A stretch of 64,000 nucleotides of DNA from Mycobacterium sp. DL99 (GTDB lineage: Bacteria; Actinomycetota; Actinomycetes; Mycobacteriales; Mycobacteriaceae), in NCBI RefSeq assembly GCF_004762045.1, contig NZ_SJOM01000007.1:361718-425717 (forward strand), written 5' to 3'. The translations under genes were made by a program, and so were the position numbers. This document shows positions 1-10,978 of this stretch, piece by piece. Position 1 is the first letter of the stretch. Each line of letters begins with the position of its first letter. The notes beneath the pieces are model-generated. The model saw only the letters and a list, made by a program, of their open reading frames with translations. It searched no databases and was not told the origin of the DNA.

Positions 1-3000
1 CGAGTCCGCCGATCGTCGGATAGTCGAACACCGCGGTCGCGTTGAGCGTGAACTTGCCGCCGAACTGACTGTGCAGCCGGTTGCGGAGTTCGATCGCCAT
101 CAGCGAGTCCGTGCCGAGATCCAGGAACCGGCTGGTCGCGGCCGGCGGCGATGCCAGCCGCAGGAAGTTCTGCACTTCCTTCTGCAGGAACTCGGTCACG
201 AACCCGGCACGCTGCGGTACCGGGATCTCGAGCAGCTGCTTGAGCACCTCGCTGTCACCGACGACCTCGCCGACGGCACTCGGCAACACCAGGTCGAGGA
301 TCGGCGGCCGCTGACTGCCCAGCACCTTCGCGGCCCGCTGCCAGTTCGCCTTGATGACGGTGGCCTGGCCGGTGCCGTTGGCGATGACCTCGGCCAGGGC
401 ACTCAGCGCCGCCGAGGGCTCCAGCGGAATCAGGCCCTGTGCACTGATGTTGGCGGTCGCGGCTTCCGACGAGGCCATGCCGCCCTGGGCCCACGGGCCG
501 AAGTTGACGCCGGTGGCCGGCAGGCCTTGTGCCCTTCGCTGCGCCACCAGGCCGTCGAGCAGCGCATTGGCGGTGGCGTAGTTGGACTGACCGGGTGAAC
601 CGAACAAGCTGGACACCGAGGAGGACACGATGAAGAAGTCCAGATCGTCGTCCTTCGTCAACCTGTCCAGGTGGCCGGCGCCGAATGCCTTGGGCGCCAA
701 CGTGGTCTGGAACCGTTCCAGGCTCTGCTGGCCCAGCAGTGCGTCATCGAGCACACCCGCGAGATGTGCCACACCGGCGAGCGGGGGCAATTCGATGCGG
801 ATCCGGTCGAGGAGCTTGGCCACCTCGGACTCGTGGCCGACATCGGCGGCGAAGACGTGGATGCGGGTCTTGTACCGCTCGGTGATCTCCTCGATCAACC
901 GTTGGGTGTCCGCATCGGGCGCCCGGCGGCTGGTCAACACGATGTCACCGGCACCCAGCTGCGCCAGGTACGCAGCGGTGTGCAGACCGATCGCACCGAG
1001 TCCACCGGTGATCAGGTAGGTCCGATCCGGCCGCGGTGCAAGCGGATTCGGCATCTGGCACACAATCTTGCCGATATGCCGGGCCTGCTGCATGCGCCGG
1101 AACGCCGTCCTGGCCTCGGTCAGCGGGTAGATCTCGGCGGGCAGTGGCGTCCACTGTCCCTTGGCCAGTCCGTCCGACACCTCGGTCAGCAAGTCGCGAA
1201 TGCGTTCGGGCTCTTGGAACATCACGGTGTCCAACGCGACGATCTCGTAGGCGATGTCGGGTCGGGCCTCGGCCATCTGCTCCGCAGTCCAGATATCGCG
1301 CTTGGCGATCTCGGCGAACCGGCCGTTCTTGGCGGTGGCCCGCACGGTCGCCTCGACGAACCCTTCACTCGTCAAGCTGTTGAGCACCACGTCCACGCCG
1401 GCACCGTCGGTATCCGCCAGGATCTGATCGGCGAAATCGGTTGTACGCGAGTCATACACGTACTTGACACCGAGCTTGCGCACCGTCGCCCGCTTGAAGG
1501 TGCTCGCCGTCGCATAGACCTCGGCACCGCACTGCTGCGCCATCTGGATGGCCGCCAATCCCACGCCGCCACTGGCAGCGTGGATGAGCACCTTGTCGCC
1601 CGGCTTCAGTTGCGCCCAGTCGAACGCGAGCCGGACCGTCAGCGCCGCGGCGGGAATCGTCGCGGCCTCGACCGCGCTGACCCCGTCGGGGATCGGTGCC
1701 AGGAACTGCGCCGGCGCGTTGAACCGGCTGGCGAAGGCACCCTGCATGGAGCCGTAGACCCGCTGGCCCACCTCGACTCCGGTGACTCCCTCACCCAATT
1801 GCGTGACGACACCGGCGAAGTCACCACCGATCGGGCCGGGGTCACCCGGGTACAGGCCGAGCACGTTGAGCACGTCACGGAAGTTGAGACCTGCGGCCTC
1901 TACCCGCACCTGCACGTAGCCCTCGTCCGGCGCCGGCACTTCCTTCTCGGTGATCCGCAGGTTGTCGATCGCCCCGCGTTCGGTGGGCAGCAGGGCGTAG
2001 TCGCTCCCGCGCGGCACCGTGAGATGCCCGCTGCGCGACCACGGCAGCAACCGGGAGGCCAGCAGCTTGCCCTGCCGTACAGCGATTTCGGGCTCCTCGA
2101 CCGGTGTGGCCAACAGATTCGCGAGCGCCTGCACGGCCTCGGGTGATCCGTCGGTATCGACCAGCTTGGCGCGCAGCGCCGGTTCCTCGTTGATCGTGGT
2201 GCGTCCGAATCCCCACAACGCGGCCTGTACGGGATCGACCGGCTCACCCGATTCGGTGGCGACCGCCCGCTCGGTGACGATCCAGAGTCCGCCGGGCAAT
2301 TTGATCTCCCCGCCCTGCACGGTGTGCACCGCGCCGAGCAGGTTGGCGATCTCGGTCTCGAGTCGAGCCTGGCTGTCAGCGCTCGACTCTTCGGGACTCG
2401 GTGCGCCTGCGCGCCAGACGACACCGGAGAACGGCAAGCCGCGCTCCTTGGCCTCGGTCAGCACGTCTCCCAACTGCTGACCGGTGTTCCGATCGAAGGG
2501 GATGCAGCCCGGCACCTTGGCGGCAAGGTCGTCGAATCCCGCGATCAGCCAGGTGCCGGTTGCCGCCGCCTCGACTGTCTCGTTGTCAGATGCCGGTACC
2601 GGGACCTCGGCCCAGCCGAGGGTGTACAGCAGCCGGGTGGCGTCACCGCCGAGGCCGCGGAGCAGCGCCTCGCGAGGTGCCCGCTTGACCGTGAACTCCC
2701 GAATTCCGCCCAGGTAGCGGCCATCCCGATCGAGGTAATCGAGATCGAAGACCTGGGTTTCGCTGTCCAGTGCGCTCTCGTGCCACTTCGCGCGGCAGTA
2801 GAACCGCCGGGGCATCTTCTCCTTCAACGTCACCTGCCCGTACCGCAGCGGCAGGAACAGGTCGTTCACGCCCTGCTCGGCGGCGAGAAGTGCCGGGAAC
2901 GCCGGGAAGGCGACACCGGTGCACAGGTCCATCAGCACCGGGTGCATCGGCTCTGTTCCGAGTTGTTCGGCGAGTTCTGCACCGACGAGGATGTCGCCGA

Positions 3001-6000
3001 TCGCCTCGCCCTCGCCGAGCCACAGCGACTTCAGCGAACCGGACCAGTTCGGGCCCCACGACAGTTCCAAGTCGGAGAAGGTCTCGAACAGTTCCTGCGG
3101 ACGCATCCGGTTCATGCGCTCGATCGCTTCGTCGACCGGGTCGTCCTCGGGCACCGGCGTCTCGGCCACGTCCTCGAGACCGCTCACCACCGTGCCTTCG
3201 GCATTCAGCGACCAGTCAGCGACCCGGTCCCCGTAGGGACGGCTGTGCACCTGGAACTTCCACCCGCCACCCTCGTCCAGCGGGTGCAACATCAGCTGTA
3301 CCTCGCGAGAGCTCTTCTCGGGCAGGATGATCGGCTCGTAGAAGAACACGTCCTTTGCCCGCGCCGGCGTACCGACCGCGGCCAGTGCCATGGCCGCGTA
3401 CGTCGCCCCGGGAACGACGACGGTGCCGTAGATGACGTGGTCGGCAAGCCACGGTTGGGATTTGACCGACAACCTGCTGGTGTACACGGAATCGCCAGAG
3501 GCCAGGTCTTTCCCACTGCCCAGAATTCCGGATTCCATGGCACCGTCCATGCCGGAGCCGACGATGCCGCTTCCCTTGGGCCAGAAGCGCCGACGCTGGA
3601 ACGGGTAGGTCGGCAATTCGAGTCGGCGACGGGGCTGACGATGCAGCGCGGTGAAATCGGGCCGGTGACCGCCGACGTAGGCCGAGGCCAGCGCATCGGC
3701 GATCTGGCGCCGGTCGGCAACGCCCTTGCGCAGCGAGACGATTGCGCGCGGTGCAGGCAGGTGCTCCGGCCAGACCTGGACCGCAGCCCCGGTCAGCACC
3801 GGCTGCGGACCGATCTCCATCAACACCGAGCAACCCAGTGCCGCCACGGTGCGCACGCTCTCGGCGAACTGCACCGGTTGGCGTGAGTGTCGGCGCCAGT
3901 ACTTCGCATCGAGCGGGGTCTGGGCCGTGAGCACGCTGCCGGTGCGGTTGCAGACCAGCGGCAATGTCGGGGTGGCGAACTGCAACTGCGCTGCGTACGA
4001 CTCGAACTCATCGAGTACGGGGTCGAGCAGTTCCGAGTGGAAGGCGTGGCTGGTCTGCAGCCAGGTGCAGCGGACCCCCTCGTCACCGAACTTCTCGACG
4101 ATCTGCTCGAGATCCTCACCCGGACCCGACAGCACGGTGTTGGGTCCGTTGTAGGCGCCGACCGACACCCGCGGGAACTCGCCGGCAATCTGCTCGACGT
4201 GCTTGGGGTCGGCGAACACCGCCACCATCCGTCCGCCTTCGGGGAGGCTGCCGAACAGCCGGCCGCGCTCGGCCATAAGCCGCGCACCGTCCTCGAGGCT
4301 GAATACTCCGGCCACGCATGCCGCTGCGTACTGGCCGACGCTGTGCCCGAGCACCACATCGGGCTCGATGCCCCACGACTGCCACAGCCGCGCCAGGCCC
4401 ATCTCGACTGCGAAGATCGCCGGTTGGGCAAAGGACGTGTGCCGCAACGTCTCTCCGGCCTTGCCGCCCGTTTCGCGATCGGTGGCGAAAATGACCTCGA
4501 GCAGTGGGCTCGGCAGGATGTCCTTGACCGCGTCTGCGCAGCGTTTCACGGTTTCCGCGAAGACCGGTTCGGAGTCGAACAGTTCACGGGCCATTCCCGG
4601 GTACTGGCTGCCCTGGCCGGTGAACAACCACGCCGTGGTCGGGTGGTTCAAGTGCTCGCCGCGTACGACACCGGGCCGCGTGCGATTCTCGGCCAGATCC
4701 TCCAGGTATATGCGCGCATCGTCGATCGAATCCACCACCAGTGCGGCGCGGTGCTCGAAGTGTGAACGGCCCGTGCCTGCGGTGAGACACACGTCGGCGA
4801 GGTCGGCCTCCGGATGGGCGGCCAACCAGGTTCCGTAACGCTGCGCCAGCGCGACCACCGCTTCCGGTGACCGCCCGGACAGCGCCAGCACATTCACCTG
4901 CTCGGTCTGGGCTTCCGGTGTCGATTCCGGCGCGACGCCTTCGGCGAGATCCCCGTCGGCGAGGTCGTCGCCGGCCGGTGCCGGTGCCGCTTGCGCGGGC
5001 GCCTCCTCGACCAGCACATGGGCGTTCGTGCCGGTGAAGCCGAAGGAGCTCACGCCGGCGCGTCGCGGCCTGCCGTTGGTCAGCCACGGAATCGCCTTGT
5101 CCACGACCCGCACCGGCAGCGAGTCCCACGGGATGTGCGGCGACGGATTGTCGAAATGCAGGCTCTGCGGCAGTGTTTCGTGCTGCAGAGACAACACGAC
5201 CTTGATCAGACCCGCTGCCCCAGATGCCGATTCGGTGTGGCCGATGTTGGTTTTCACCGAACCCATCAACAGTGGCCGGTCCGTGTCACGTGAGGTGCCG
5301 TAGGCGGCTGCGGCGGCCTGCACCTCAATCGGATCACCCAGCGGAGTGCCCGTTCCGTGCGCCTCGAGGTAGTCGACGTCCCCGCCGGACAGCCCGGCGC
5401 GAGCCAGTACGGACCCGATGAGCCGTTGCTGTGCACCACCATTGGGAACGGTCAAACCGCTCGACGCACCGTCCTGGTTCACCCCGCTGCCCGGAATGAT
5501 CGCGCAGATCCGATCGCCGTCGCGTTGCGCGTCGCTCAATCTCTTGAGGACGAGAATTCCGCAGCCTTCGCTGCGCACGTAGCCGTCCGCGGAGGCGTCG
5601 AACGTCTTGCACCGTCCCACCGGGGAAAGCATCCTGGCGCGGGATGCGGCGACGACGGTCACCGGAGAAAGCAGGACGTTCACGCCGCCGGCCAACGCCA
5701 TGTCGCAATCACCCGAGTGCAGTGCCTGGCAGGCCTGATGGACGGCCACCAGCGCCGAGCTGCAGGCGGTGTCGATTGCCACCGCGGGACCCTCGAGTCC
5801 CAGCGCGAAGGCAACGCGACCGGAAATGGCGTTGAGTGCGTTGCCGGTGATGAAGTGCGGCTCGATCTTGTCGATGGACTCCGACGACAGCAGATGCGCG
5901 TACTCGTTGGCCGCCACACCCACGAAGATGCCGGTTCGGCTGCCGCGCAACGTCGCCGGCGCGTACCCGGCCCGCTCCAGTCCTTCCCAGGCCGTCTCGA

Positions 6001-9000
6001 GCATCAGCCGCTGCTGCGGCTCGATCCAGACGGCCTCACGCGGGGAGATGCCGAAGAACTCGGGGTCGAATCCGTCTATGCCGTCGAGGAATCCGCCGAA
6101 TCGTGTGTAGGTCTTGCCCGGAGCATCCGGATCCGGGTCGAAGAACTCGTCGATGTCGAACCGGTCTTCCGGGACTTCCCGGATCGCATCGACACCGCCG
6201 GACAGGACGTCCCAGAAAGCTTCCGGGTCGGGCGCACCGGGGAAGCGGCACGACACCGCGACGATCGCGATCGGATCGTCGGTGCGCGTCGTCGCCGCTG
6301 CCGGTTGCGGAGCGGGCTTGGGCTGCTCACTGAGTCCGAGCACGTCGCCGAGCAGGTAGTCGGCCACGTCGGAGATCCGGGGGTAGTCCATCACCAGGGT
6401 GATGGGGATCTCCGCCCCCACTCCCTGTTCCATGCGGCGACGCAATTCGACGGCCATCAGTGAATCCATGCCGAGGTCGAAGAACCCGGCGTCCTCACGG
6501 ATCTCCGCGGCGTCCACGCGCGTCACCTCTGCCACGGCGTCACGCAGGTAATCCGTCAGCAGCTTCTTACGCTGCTGCACAGGGGCATTCGTGAGCTGCT
6601 CGACCAGTTTGGTCTTCCCGGACGCGGTGGCCGGCGACGCCACTCCCGTCAGCTGGGCGGGCAACTCACGTTCCAACTCGGCCAGGAACGCCCGTCGGCC
6701 CGCCTGCTGATAGAGCGGCAGGAAGCGGGCCCAGTCGATACGGGCTATCACTCCTTGGGCGGGGCCGTGCGCCGAAGCGGCTGCCACGACATCGGCCAGA
6801 CCGGCCAGCGCATCGGACGGCGACAATGTCTTGATCCCGCGCTGCTCCAGCCGGGCACGGGAGTCCGCGTCGGCCATACCCGCCGACCAGGGACCGAAGT
6901 TGACACTGGTGCCGGCGATGCCCTGATCGCGCAGGCGCCAGGCCAGCCCATCCAGGAAAGCGTTCGCCGCGCTGTAGGCGGTCTGACCGAAACCGCCCCA
7001 GACCGAGGCGATCGAGGAGGTGCTGATGAAGAAGTCGAGCTTCTCGTCAGCTGCTGCCTCGCTCAAATGCCAGGCACCCCAGACTTTCCCGGCGAAGACC
7101 CGATCCACTTCAGCGTCATCGAGCTCGCTCAGCGGAGTGGTACCGATCTCGCCCGCGGCGTGCACGATGCCGGCCAGCGGTGGCAGCTCGGCCCGCACAC
7201 CGGCCAGAAGGCGGGCGACGTCATGTGCGTCGGCGACATCGGCCGCGGCGACCCGGATCTCACAGCCGTGCTGGTCGCGCAGCGTATCGATGCGCTTTTG
7301 TGCGGTGTCGCTGGGCTGGCGCCGGCTGGTCAGCACCAGTTGCTTGGCACCGTGCGCGGCCAGGTACCCGGCGATTTCGAGCCCGATGGAGCCGAGCCCT
7401 CCGGTCACCAGATACGTTGCGTCAGCGCGCAGTTCCAGCGGTTTGCCGCTCGGCAGGTCCTCCGGCCGAACCAGCCGGGGAACGTAGACCTCGTGACCCC
7501 GCAGCGCGACCTGGTCTTCCTTGACGGCCGATTCGGCTGCCGTGGTGATCCGGTTGAGCAGCCCGGACCATTCGCCGGTCGTCCCCTCGGAGAGATCGGC
7601 CAGACCACCCCACACCTGAGGAAGCTCGAGGGCCGCGGCGCGGCCGAATCCCCACAGGGCACTCTGCTCCGGCGTCACGGTGTCCGCCTCGGTGACGTGT
7701 TGTGCCCCGCGGGTGACGAGCCAGATGGGTGCCCTCAGGTCAGCGGCGACCGCGGCGCGGAGGAGCCGCCGCGTTCCGGCCAGGACCTGGTGTTGCATCC
7801 GCAGCAGTGATCGCATCGAGGGGGTGGCGCCGGAGTCAAGCGCGGCGACGTGCACGATGCGCAGCGTCGAATCGCCCGTTGCCGCGGCGCGCAACGTCGC
7901 TGCGAGTTGCACCTCGTCCGCATCGGACGCAGGCAATCCGAAGAATCGATACTGCTGCCTACGCGCGGTGAGGGTGTCCACCAGAGGCTTGACGGCGTCG
8001 GACTCGTCGCCGATGAGGATCCAGGAACTCTCCCCGGTTTCGGAACCGGAGAGGGGGGTAACCGCCTTTTCCCATCGGAACTCGTAACGGTCGTCCGCGA
8101 TGGACTGCGTCGAGCGCTGTTGGTTGTGTTGCGCCGCAAGCTTGGTCAGTACCGCGAGCGTCTGATCGTCGCCGCCGGCGCCGTCGAGCAGGGCTGCGAG
8201 TTCCTCGATCCGGCCGTCCTCGAGCAGCCGGACCGCCTGGGTGCGGGCGGCCACGTGCTGCTGCTGGTTGGGCTCGTCACGATTGTCGCGGTACCAGTAC
8301 TGGCGGTGCTCGAACGGGTAGGTCGGAAGGTCCAGCTTCTGCGCGTGGGCCTGCCGGAAGGCGCCGAAGTCGGGCAGGTGGCCCAGCACGTAGGCATCGG
8401 CGACGGCTCCGGTGATCTGCCGGTGGTCGGCGGTGTTCCGCCGCAGCGAGGTGATCACCCGAGGTGCGGTGGCCGGGTCGGGCCAGGCGCCCAGGGCCGT
8501 CGCGGTGAGCACCGGACGCGGGCCGACCTCGAGCAGCACCTTGCAGTTCAGATCGGCGAGGGTGCGCACGCTCTTGGCGAACTCCACCGGTTGGCGCGCG
8601 TGACGACGCCAGTAGGCGCCGTCCATCTTGACGCTCCGGCCCAGGGCTGCGCCGGTGCGGTTGTCGATCAGAATCCGTTGTGGTGCTTTGAAAGTGAACC
8701 GGTTCGCGTACGCCTCGAACTCGTTGAGGATCGGTTCCAGCAGTGCCGAGTGGAATGCGTGGCTGGTTTCCAGCCAGTCACACCGCACGCCGTCGGCCGT
8801 CAAACGCGCCACGGCCTTCTCCAGGTCCGCTGCAGGTCCGGACAGCACGGTGTTGGCGCCGTTGTATGCGGCGACCGAGAGCGCGGGGTACTCGTCGGTG
8901 AGGCTCTCGACCCGCTCGGCTGCGGTGAACACCGCCGCCATCCGGCCGCCCGCGGGCAGACTGCCGAAGAGTCGGCCACGTTCGGCCATGAGCCGCATGC

Positions 9001-10978
9001 CGTCGTCGAGGCTGAACACGCCCGCGACGCACGCGGCCGAGTACTGGCCGACGCTGTGACCCAGCACCACGTCCGGTTCGAAGCCCCACGACTGCCAGAG
9101 CTGGGCCAAGCCCATCTCCAGGGCGAACAGCGCGGGCTGGGCGTAGGAGGTCTGCCGCAGCGTCTCCTCGCCATCCGGGCTGTCGAGGTCGAAAATCACG
9201 TCCAGCAGCGGTTTTTCGAGGACGTCGGCGACTGTGGCCGCGCACCGGTTCAGGATCTCGGCGAACACCGGTTCGGTGTCGTACAGCTCGCGCGCCATGC
9301 CGGGGTACTGGCTGCCCTGGCCGGTGAAGAGCCAGGCCGTCTTCGGGGCGTCGTGGGATTCCCCGCGAACCAGACCGGGAGCCGGGCGGTCGTCCGCCAG
9401 CGCGCCGAGCAGTTCGACAGCGGATTCCCTGGAGTTGACCACCAACGCGGCGCGGTGCTCCAGGTGCGCGCGCCCCACTCCGGCGGTGAGGCACACGTCC
9501 GCCAACGTGGCCTCCGGATGTGCGCCCAACCAGTTGCGGTATTCGCCGGCGACCTGCACTAACGCTTCCGGTGTCCGTGCGGACAGCGGAAGGATGCTGA
9601 ACCGCTTGCTCTCAGATTGCGCAGTTCGGCCCGGCTCTGCCGCCGGCCGCGCCGTTGGTTCGGGAGCCTCTTCGAGGATGACGTGCGCGTTGGTCCCGGC
9701 GAACCCGAATGAGCTGACGCCCGCGATGCGCGGTTCGCCGTTGCGTTCCCAGGGGGTGGTCTCCTTGACCACTTCCACTGCCAGCCGGTCCCACGGAATG
9801 TGGGGCGACGGGTTCTCGAAGTGGAGGTGCTTGGGCAAGGTCTCGTTCTCGAGCGACAGGATGACCTTGATGACGCCCGCGATGCCCGCGGCCGCTTCCA
9901 GGTGACCGATGTTCGTCTTTGCCGAGCCGATCAACAGGGGCCGGTCGGGTTCGCGTCCGGCGCCGAGCACCGCGCCTGCGGCCTGCGCCTCGATCGGGTC
10001 GCCCAGTGATGTCCCGGTGCCGTGTGCTTCCAGGTAGCCGACTTCGCTGGGTCGGAGGCCGGAGCGTTCCAGAGCGTCGGTGATAACCCGTTGCTGCGCC
10101 ACACCATTCGGCACGGTCAACCCGCCGGATGCGCCGTCCTGGTTGATTGCGCTGCCGCGGATAACGGCCCGAATCCGGTCGCCGTCACGGATCGCGTCCT
10201 CGAGACGCTTGATGACGATGACGCCGCAGCCCTCGCCGCGCACATAGCCGTCCGCCGCGGCGTCGAATGTCTTGCAGCGGCCGTCGGGGGCGAGCATGTG
10301 AGCGCTGGAGAACGTGATCATCGTGGCCGGTGTGAGCAGCACATTCGCACCGCCGGCCAGGGCGAGGTCGCACTCTCCCAGCCGCAGCGCCTGGCACGCC
10401 TGGTGGATCGCCACCAGCGACGAGCTGCACGCCGTGTCGACGGCGACCGAGGGACCCTGCAGCCCCAACCGGTAGCTGATCCGGCCCGCGGCCGCGGCGT
10501 TCGACGTACCGATGGCCATGTAGGCCTCGATCTCGGGGTAAGTCAGCTCGTCAGAGGCCATTCCGAGGTAGTCGTGGGTGGCCAAACCCACGAAGACGCC
10601 GGTGTTGGTTTCAGCCAAAGCTGTTGGCGCAGTGCCTGAATGCTCCACCGCGCGCCATGCCGTTTCGAGCAGGAGCCGATGTTGGGGGTCCATCAACCGT
10701 ACCTCGCGGGTGGACATGCCGAAGAACGGCGCGTCGAACCCGGTCACGTCGTCGACGAAACCCGCACGACGGGTCACGACCTTGCCGGGAACGCCTGGTT
10801 CCGGGTCGAAGAACTCGTCGGCGTCCCACCGGTCCTCGGGTATCTCTGACACCGCGTCGCGTCCCTCGCGCAGCACCTCCCAGAACGCATCGGCGTCCGG
10901 TGCGCCTGGAAAGCGCGCCGCGTAGCCGACGATGGCAAAGCGAGGGTTCTTGTCGATCGGATGTTCAGCGGTTCCCAT
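1..10978 (-). CDS. Bimodular type I polyketide synthase (TPP/phleic acid type), C-terminus cut by window edge
   Basis: One uninterrupted frame of about 3659 codons runs off the left edge. The ATG at 10978 has AGGAGGA 8 bases upstream. Module 1: KS (about residues 14-436, ACSSS nucleophile near 10430), AT (about 547-826, GHSVG and HAFH), KR (from about 1186, GGLGSIG), ACP (DSLMA Ser near 6465). Module 2: KS (from about 1566), AT (about 2113-2400, again HAFH), DH (H-x3-G-x4-P near 3440), ER (about 1980-1080, AASGGVGLA), KR (GGLGAIG near 1000), ACP (Ser codon 104-106). Module 1 has no DH or ER. Both ATs carry the HAFH signature of malonyl-CoA specificity, so the chain should be unbranched. This fits phleic acid and argues against methyl-branched mycocerosate-type lipids. 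Only some tens of C-terminal residues should lie outside. The neighbours (papA3, mmpL10, PE, fadD23) make it the TPP Pks by inference. Confidence 0.9.
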   Translation of the reverse strand, partial: MGTAEHPIDKNPRFAIVGYAARFPGAPDADAFWEVLREGRDAVSEIPEDRWDADEFFDPEPGVPGKVVTRRAGFVDDVTGFDAPFFGMSTREVRLMDPQHRLLLETAWRAVEHSGTAPTALAETNTGVFVGLATHDYLGMASDELTYPEIEAYMAIGTSNAAAAGRISYRLGLQGPSVAVDTACSSSLVAIHQACQALRLGECDLALAGGANVLLTPATMITFSSAHMLAPDGRCKTFDAAADGYVRGEGCGVIVIKRLEDAIRDGDRIRAVIRGSAINQDGASGGLTVPNGVAQQRVITDALERSGLRPSEVGYLEAHGTGTSLGDPIEAQAAGAVLGAGREPDRPLLIGSAKTNIGHLEAAAGIAGVIKVILSLENETLPKHLHFENPSPHIPWDRLAVEVVKETTPWERNGEPRIAGVSSFGFAGTNAHVILEEAPEPTARPAAEPGRTAQSESKRFSILPLSARTPEALVQVAGEYRNWLGAHPEATLADVCLTAGVGRAHLEHRAALVVNSRESAVELLGALADDRPAPGLVRGESHDAPKTAWLFTGQGSQYPGMARELYDTEPVFAEILNRCAATVADVLEKPLLDVIFDLDSPDGEETLRQTSYAQPALFALEMGLAQLWQSWGFEPDVVLGHSVGQYSAACVAGVFSLDDGMRLMAERGRLFGSLPAGGRMAAVFTAAERVESLTDEYPALSVAAYNGANTVLSGPAADLEKAVARLTADGVRCDWLETSHAFHSALLEPILNEFEAYANRFTFKAPQRILIDNRTGAALGRSVKMDGAYWRRHARQPVEFAKSVRTLADLNCKVLLEVGPRPVLTATALGAWPDPATAPRVITSLRRNTADHRQITGAVADAYVLGHLPDFGAFRQAHAQKLDLPTYPFEHRQYWYRDNRDEPNQQQHVAARTQAVRLLEDGRIEELAALLDGAGGDDQTLAVLTKLAAQHNQQRSTQSIADDRYEFRWEKAVTPLSGSETGESSWILIGDESDAVKPLVDTLTARRQQYRFFGLPASDADEVQLAATLRAAATGDSTLRIVHVAALDSGATPSMRSLLRMQHQVLAGTRRLLRAAVAADLRAPIWLVTRGAQHVTEADTVTPEQSALWGFGRAAALELPQVWGGLADLSEGTTGEWSGLLNRITTAAESAVKEDQVALRGHEVYVPRLVRPEDLPSGKPLELRADATYLVTGGLGSIGLEIAGYLAAHGAKQLVLTSRRQPSDTAQKRIDTLRDQHGCEIRVAAADVADAHDVARLLAGVRAELPPLAGIVHAAGEIGTTPLSELDDAEVDRVFAGKVWGAWHLSEAAADEKLDFFISTSSIASVWGGFGQTAYSAANAFLDGLAWRLRDQGIAGTSVNFGPWSAGMADADSRARLEQRGIKTLSPSDALAGLADVVAAASAHGPAQGVIARIDWARFLPLYQQAGRRAFLAELERELPAQLTGVASPATASGKTKLVEQLTNAPVQQRKKLLTDYLRDAVAEVTRVDAAEIREDAGFFDLGMDSLMAVELRRRMEQGVGAEIPITLVMDYPRISDVADYLLGDVLGLSEQPKPAPQPAAATTRTDDPIAIVAVSCRFPGAPDPEAFWDVLSGGVDAIREVPEDRFDIDEFFDPDPDAPGKTYTRFGGFLDGIDGFDPEFFGISPREAVWIEPQQRLMLETAWEGLERAGYAPATLRGSRTGIFVGVAANEYAHLLSSESIDKIEPHFITGNALNAISGRVAFALGLEGPAVAIDTACSSALVAVHQACQALHSGDCDMALAGGVNVLLSPVTVVAASRARMLSPVGRCKTFDASADGYVRSEGCGILVLKRLSDAQRDGDRICAIIPGSGVNQDGASSGLTVPNGGAQQRLIGSVLARAGLSGGDVDYLEAHGTGTPLGDPIEVQAAAAAYGTSRDTDRPLLMGSVKTNIGHTESASGAAGLIKVVLSLQHETLPQSLHFDNPSPHIPWDSLPVRVVDKAIPWLTNGRPRRAGVSSFGFTGTNAHVLVEEAPAQAAPAPAGDDLADGDLAEGVAPESTPEAQTEQVNVLALSGRSPEAVVALAQRYGTWLAAHPEADLADVCLTAGTGRSHFEHRAALVVDSIDDARIYLEDLAENRTRPGVVRGEHLNHPTTAWLFTGQGSQYPGMARELFDSEPVFAETVKRCADAVKDILPSPLLEVIFATDRETGGKAGETLRHTSFAQPAIFAVEMGLARLWQSWGIEPDVVLGHSVGQYAAACVAGVFSLEDGARLMAERGRLFGSLPEGGRMVAVFADPKHVEQIAGEFPRVSVGAYNGPNTVLSGPGEDLEQIVEKFGDEGVRCTWLQTSHAFHSELLDPVLDEFESYAAQLQFATPTLPLVCNRTGSVLTAQTPLDAKYWRRHSRQPVQFAESVRTVAALGCSVLMEIGPQPVLTGAAVQVWPEHLPAPRAIVSLRKGVADRRQIADALASAYVGGHRPDFTALHRQPRRRLELPTYPFQRRRFWPKGSGIVGSGMDGAMESGILGSGKDLASGDSVYTSRLSVKSQPWLADHVIYGTVVVPGATYAAMALAAVGTPARAKDVFFYEPIILPEKSSREVQLMLHPLDEGGGWKFQVHSRPYGDRVADWSLNAEGTVVSGLEDVAETPVPEDDPVDEAIERMNRMRPQELFETFSDLELSWGPNWSGSLKSLWLGEGEAIGDILVGAELAEQLGTEPMHPVLMDLCTGVAFPAFPALLAAEQGVNDLFLPLRYGQVTLKEKMPRRFYCRAKWHESALDSETQVFDLDYLDRDGRYLGGIREFTVKRAPREALLRGLGGDATRLLYTLGWAEVPVPASDNETVEAAATGTWLIAGFDDLAAKVPGCIPFDRNTGQQLGDVLTEAKERGLPFSGVVWRAGAPSPEESSADSQARLETEIANLLGAVHTVQGGEIKLPGGLWIVTERAVATESGEPVDPVQAALWGFGRTTINEEPALRAKLVDTDGSPEAVQALANLLATPVEEPEIAVRQGKLLASRLLPWSRSGHLTVPRGSDYALLPTERGAIDNLRITEKEVPAPDEGYVQVRVEAAGLNFRDVLNVLGLYPGDPGPIGGDFAGVVTQLGEGVTGVEVGQRVYGSMQGAFASRFNAPAQFLAPIPDGVSAVEAATIPAAALTVRLAFDWAQLKPGDKVLIHAASGGVGLAAIQMAQQCGAEVYATASTFKRATVRKLGVKYVYDSRTTDFADQILADTDGAGVDVVLNSLTSEGFVEATVRATAKNGRFAEIAKRDIWTAEQMAEARPDIAYEIVALDTVMFQEPERIRDLLTEVSDGLAKGQWTPLPAEIYPLTEARTAFRRMQQARHIGKIVCQMPNPLAPRPDRTYLITGGLGAIGLHTAAYLAQLGAGDIVLTSRRAPDADTQRLIEEITERYKTRIHVFAADVGHESEVAKLLDRIRIELPPLAGVAHLAGVLDDALLGQQSLERFQTTLAPKAFGAGHLDRLTKDDDLDFFIVSSSVSSLFGSPGQSNYATANALLDGLVAQRRAQGLPATGVNFGPWAQGGMASSEAATANISAQGLIPLEPSAALSALAEVIANGTGQATVIKANWQRAAKVLGSQRPPILDLVLPSAVGEVVGDSEVLKQLLEIPVPQRAGFVTEFLQKEVQNFLRLASPPAATSRFLDLGTDSLMAIELRNRLHSQFGGKFTLNATAVFDYPTIGGL

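Noticed and set aside
671..3886. Long plus-strand open frames (671-2146 and 2324-3886) of about 500 codons
   Set aside because: They are antisense to well-conserved PKS ER, DH and AT domains, are rich in Arg/Gly/His, lack recognisable motifs and lack ribosome sites. This is normal for very GC-rich coding DNA.
7850..9562. 570-codon plus-strand frame
   Set aside because: Antisense to the AT1 region of the PKS; composition is a shadow and no motif is present.
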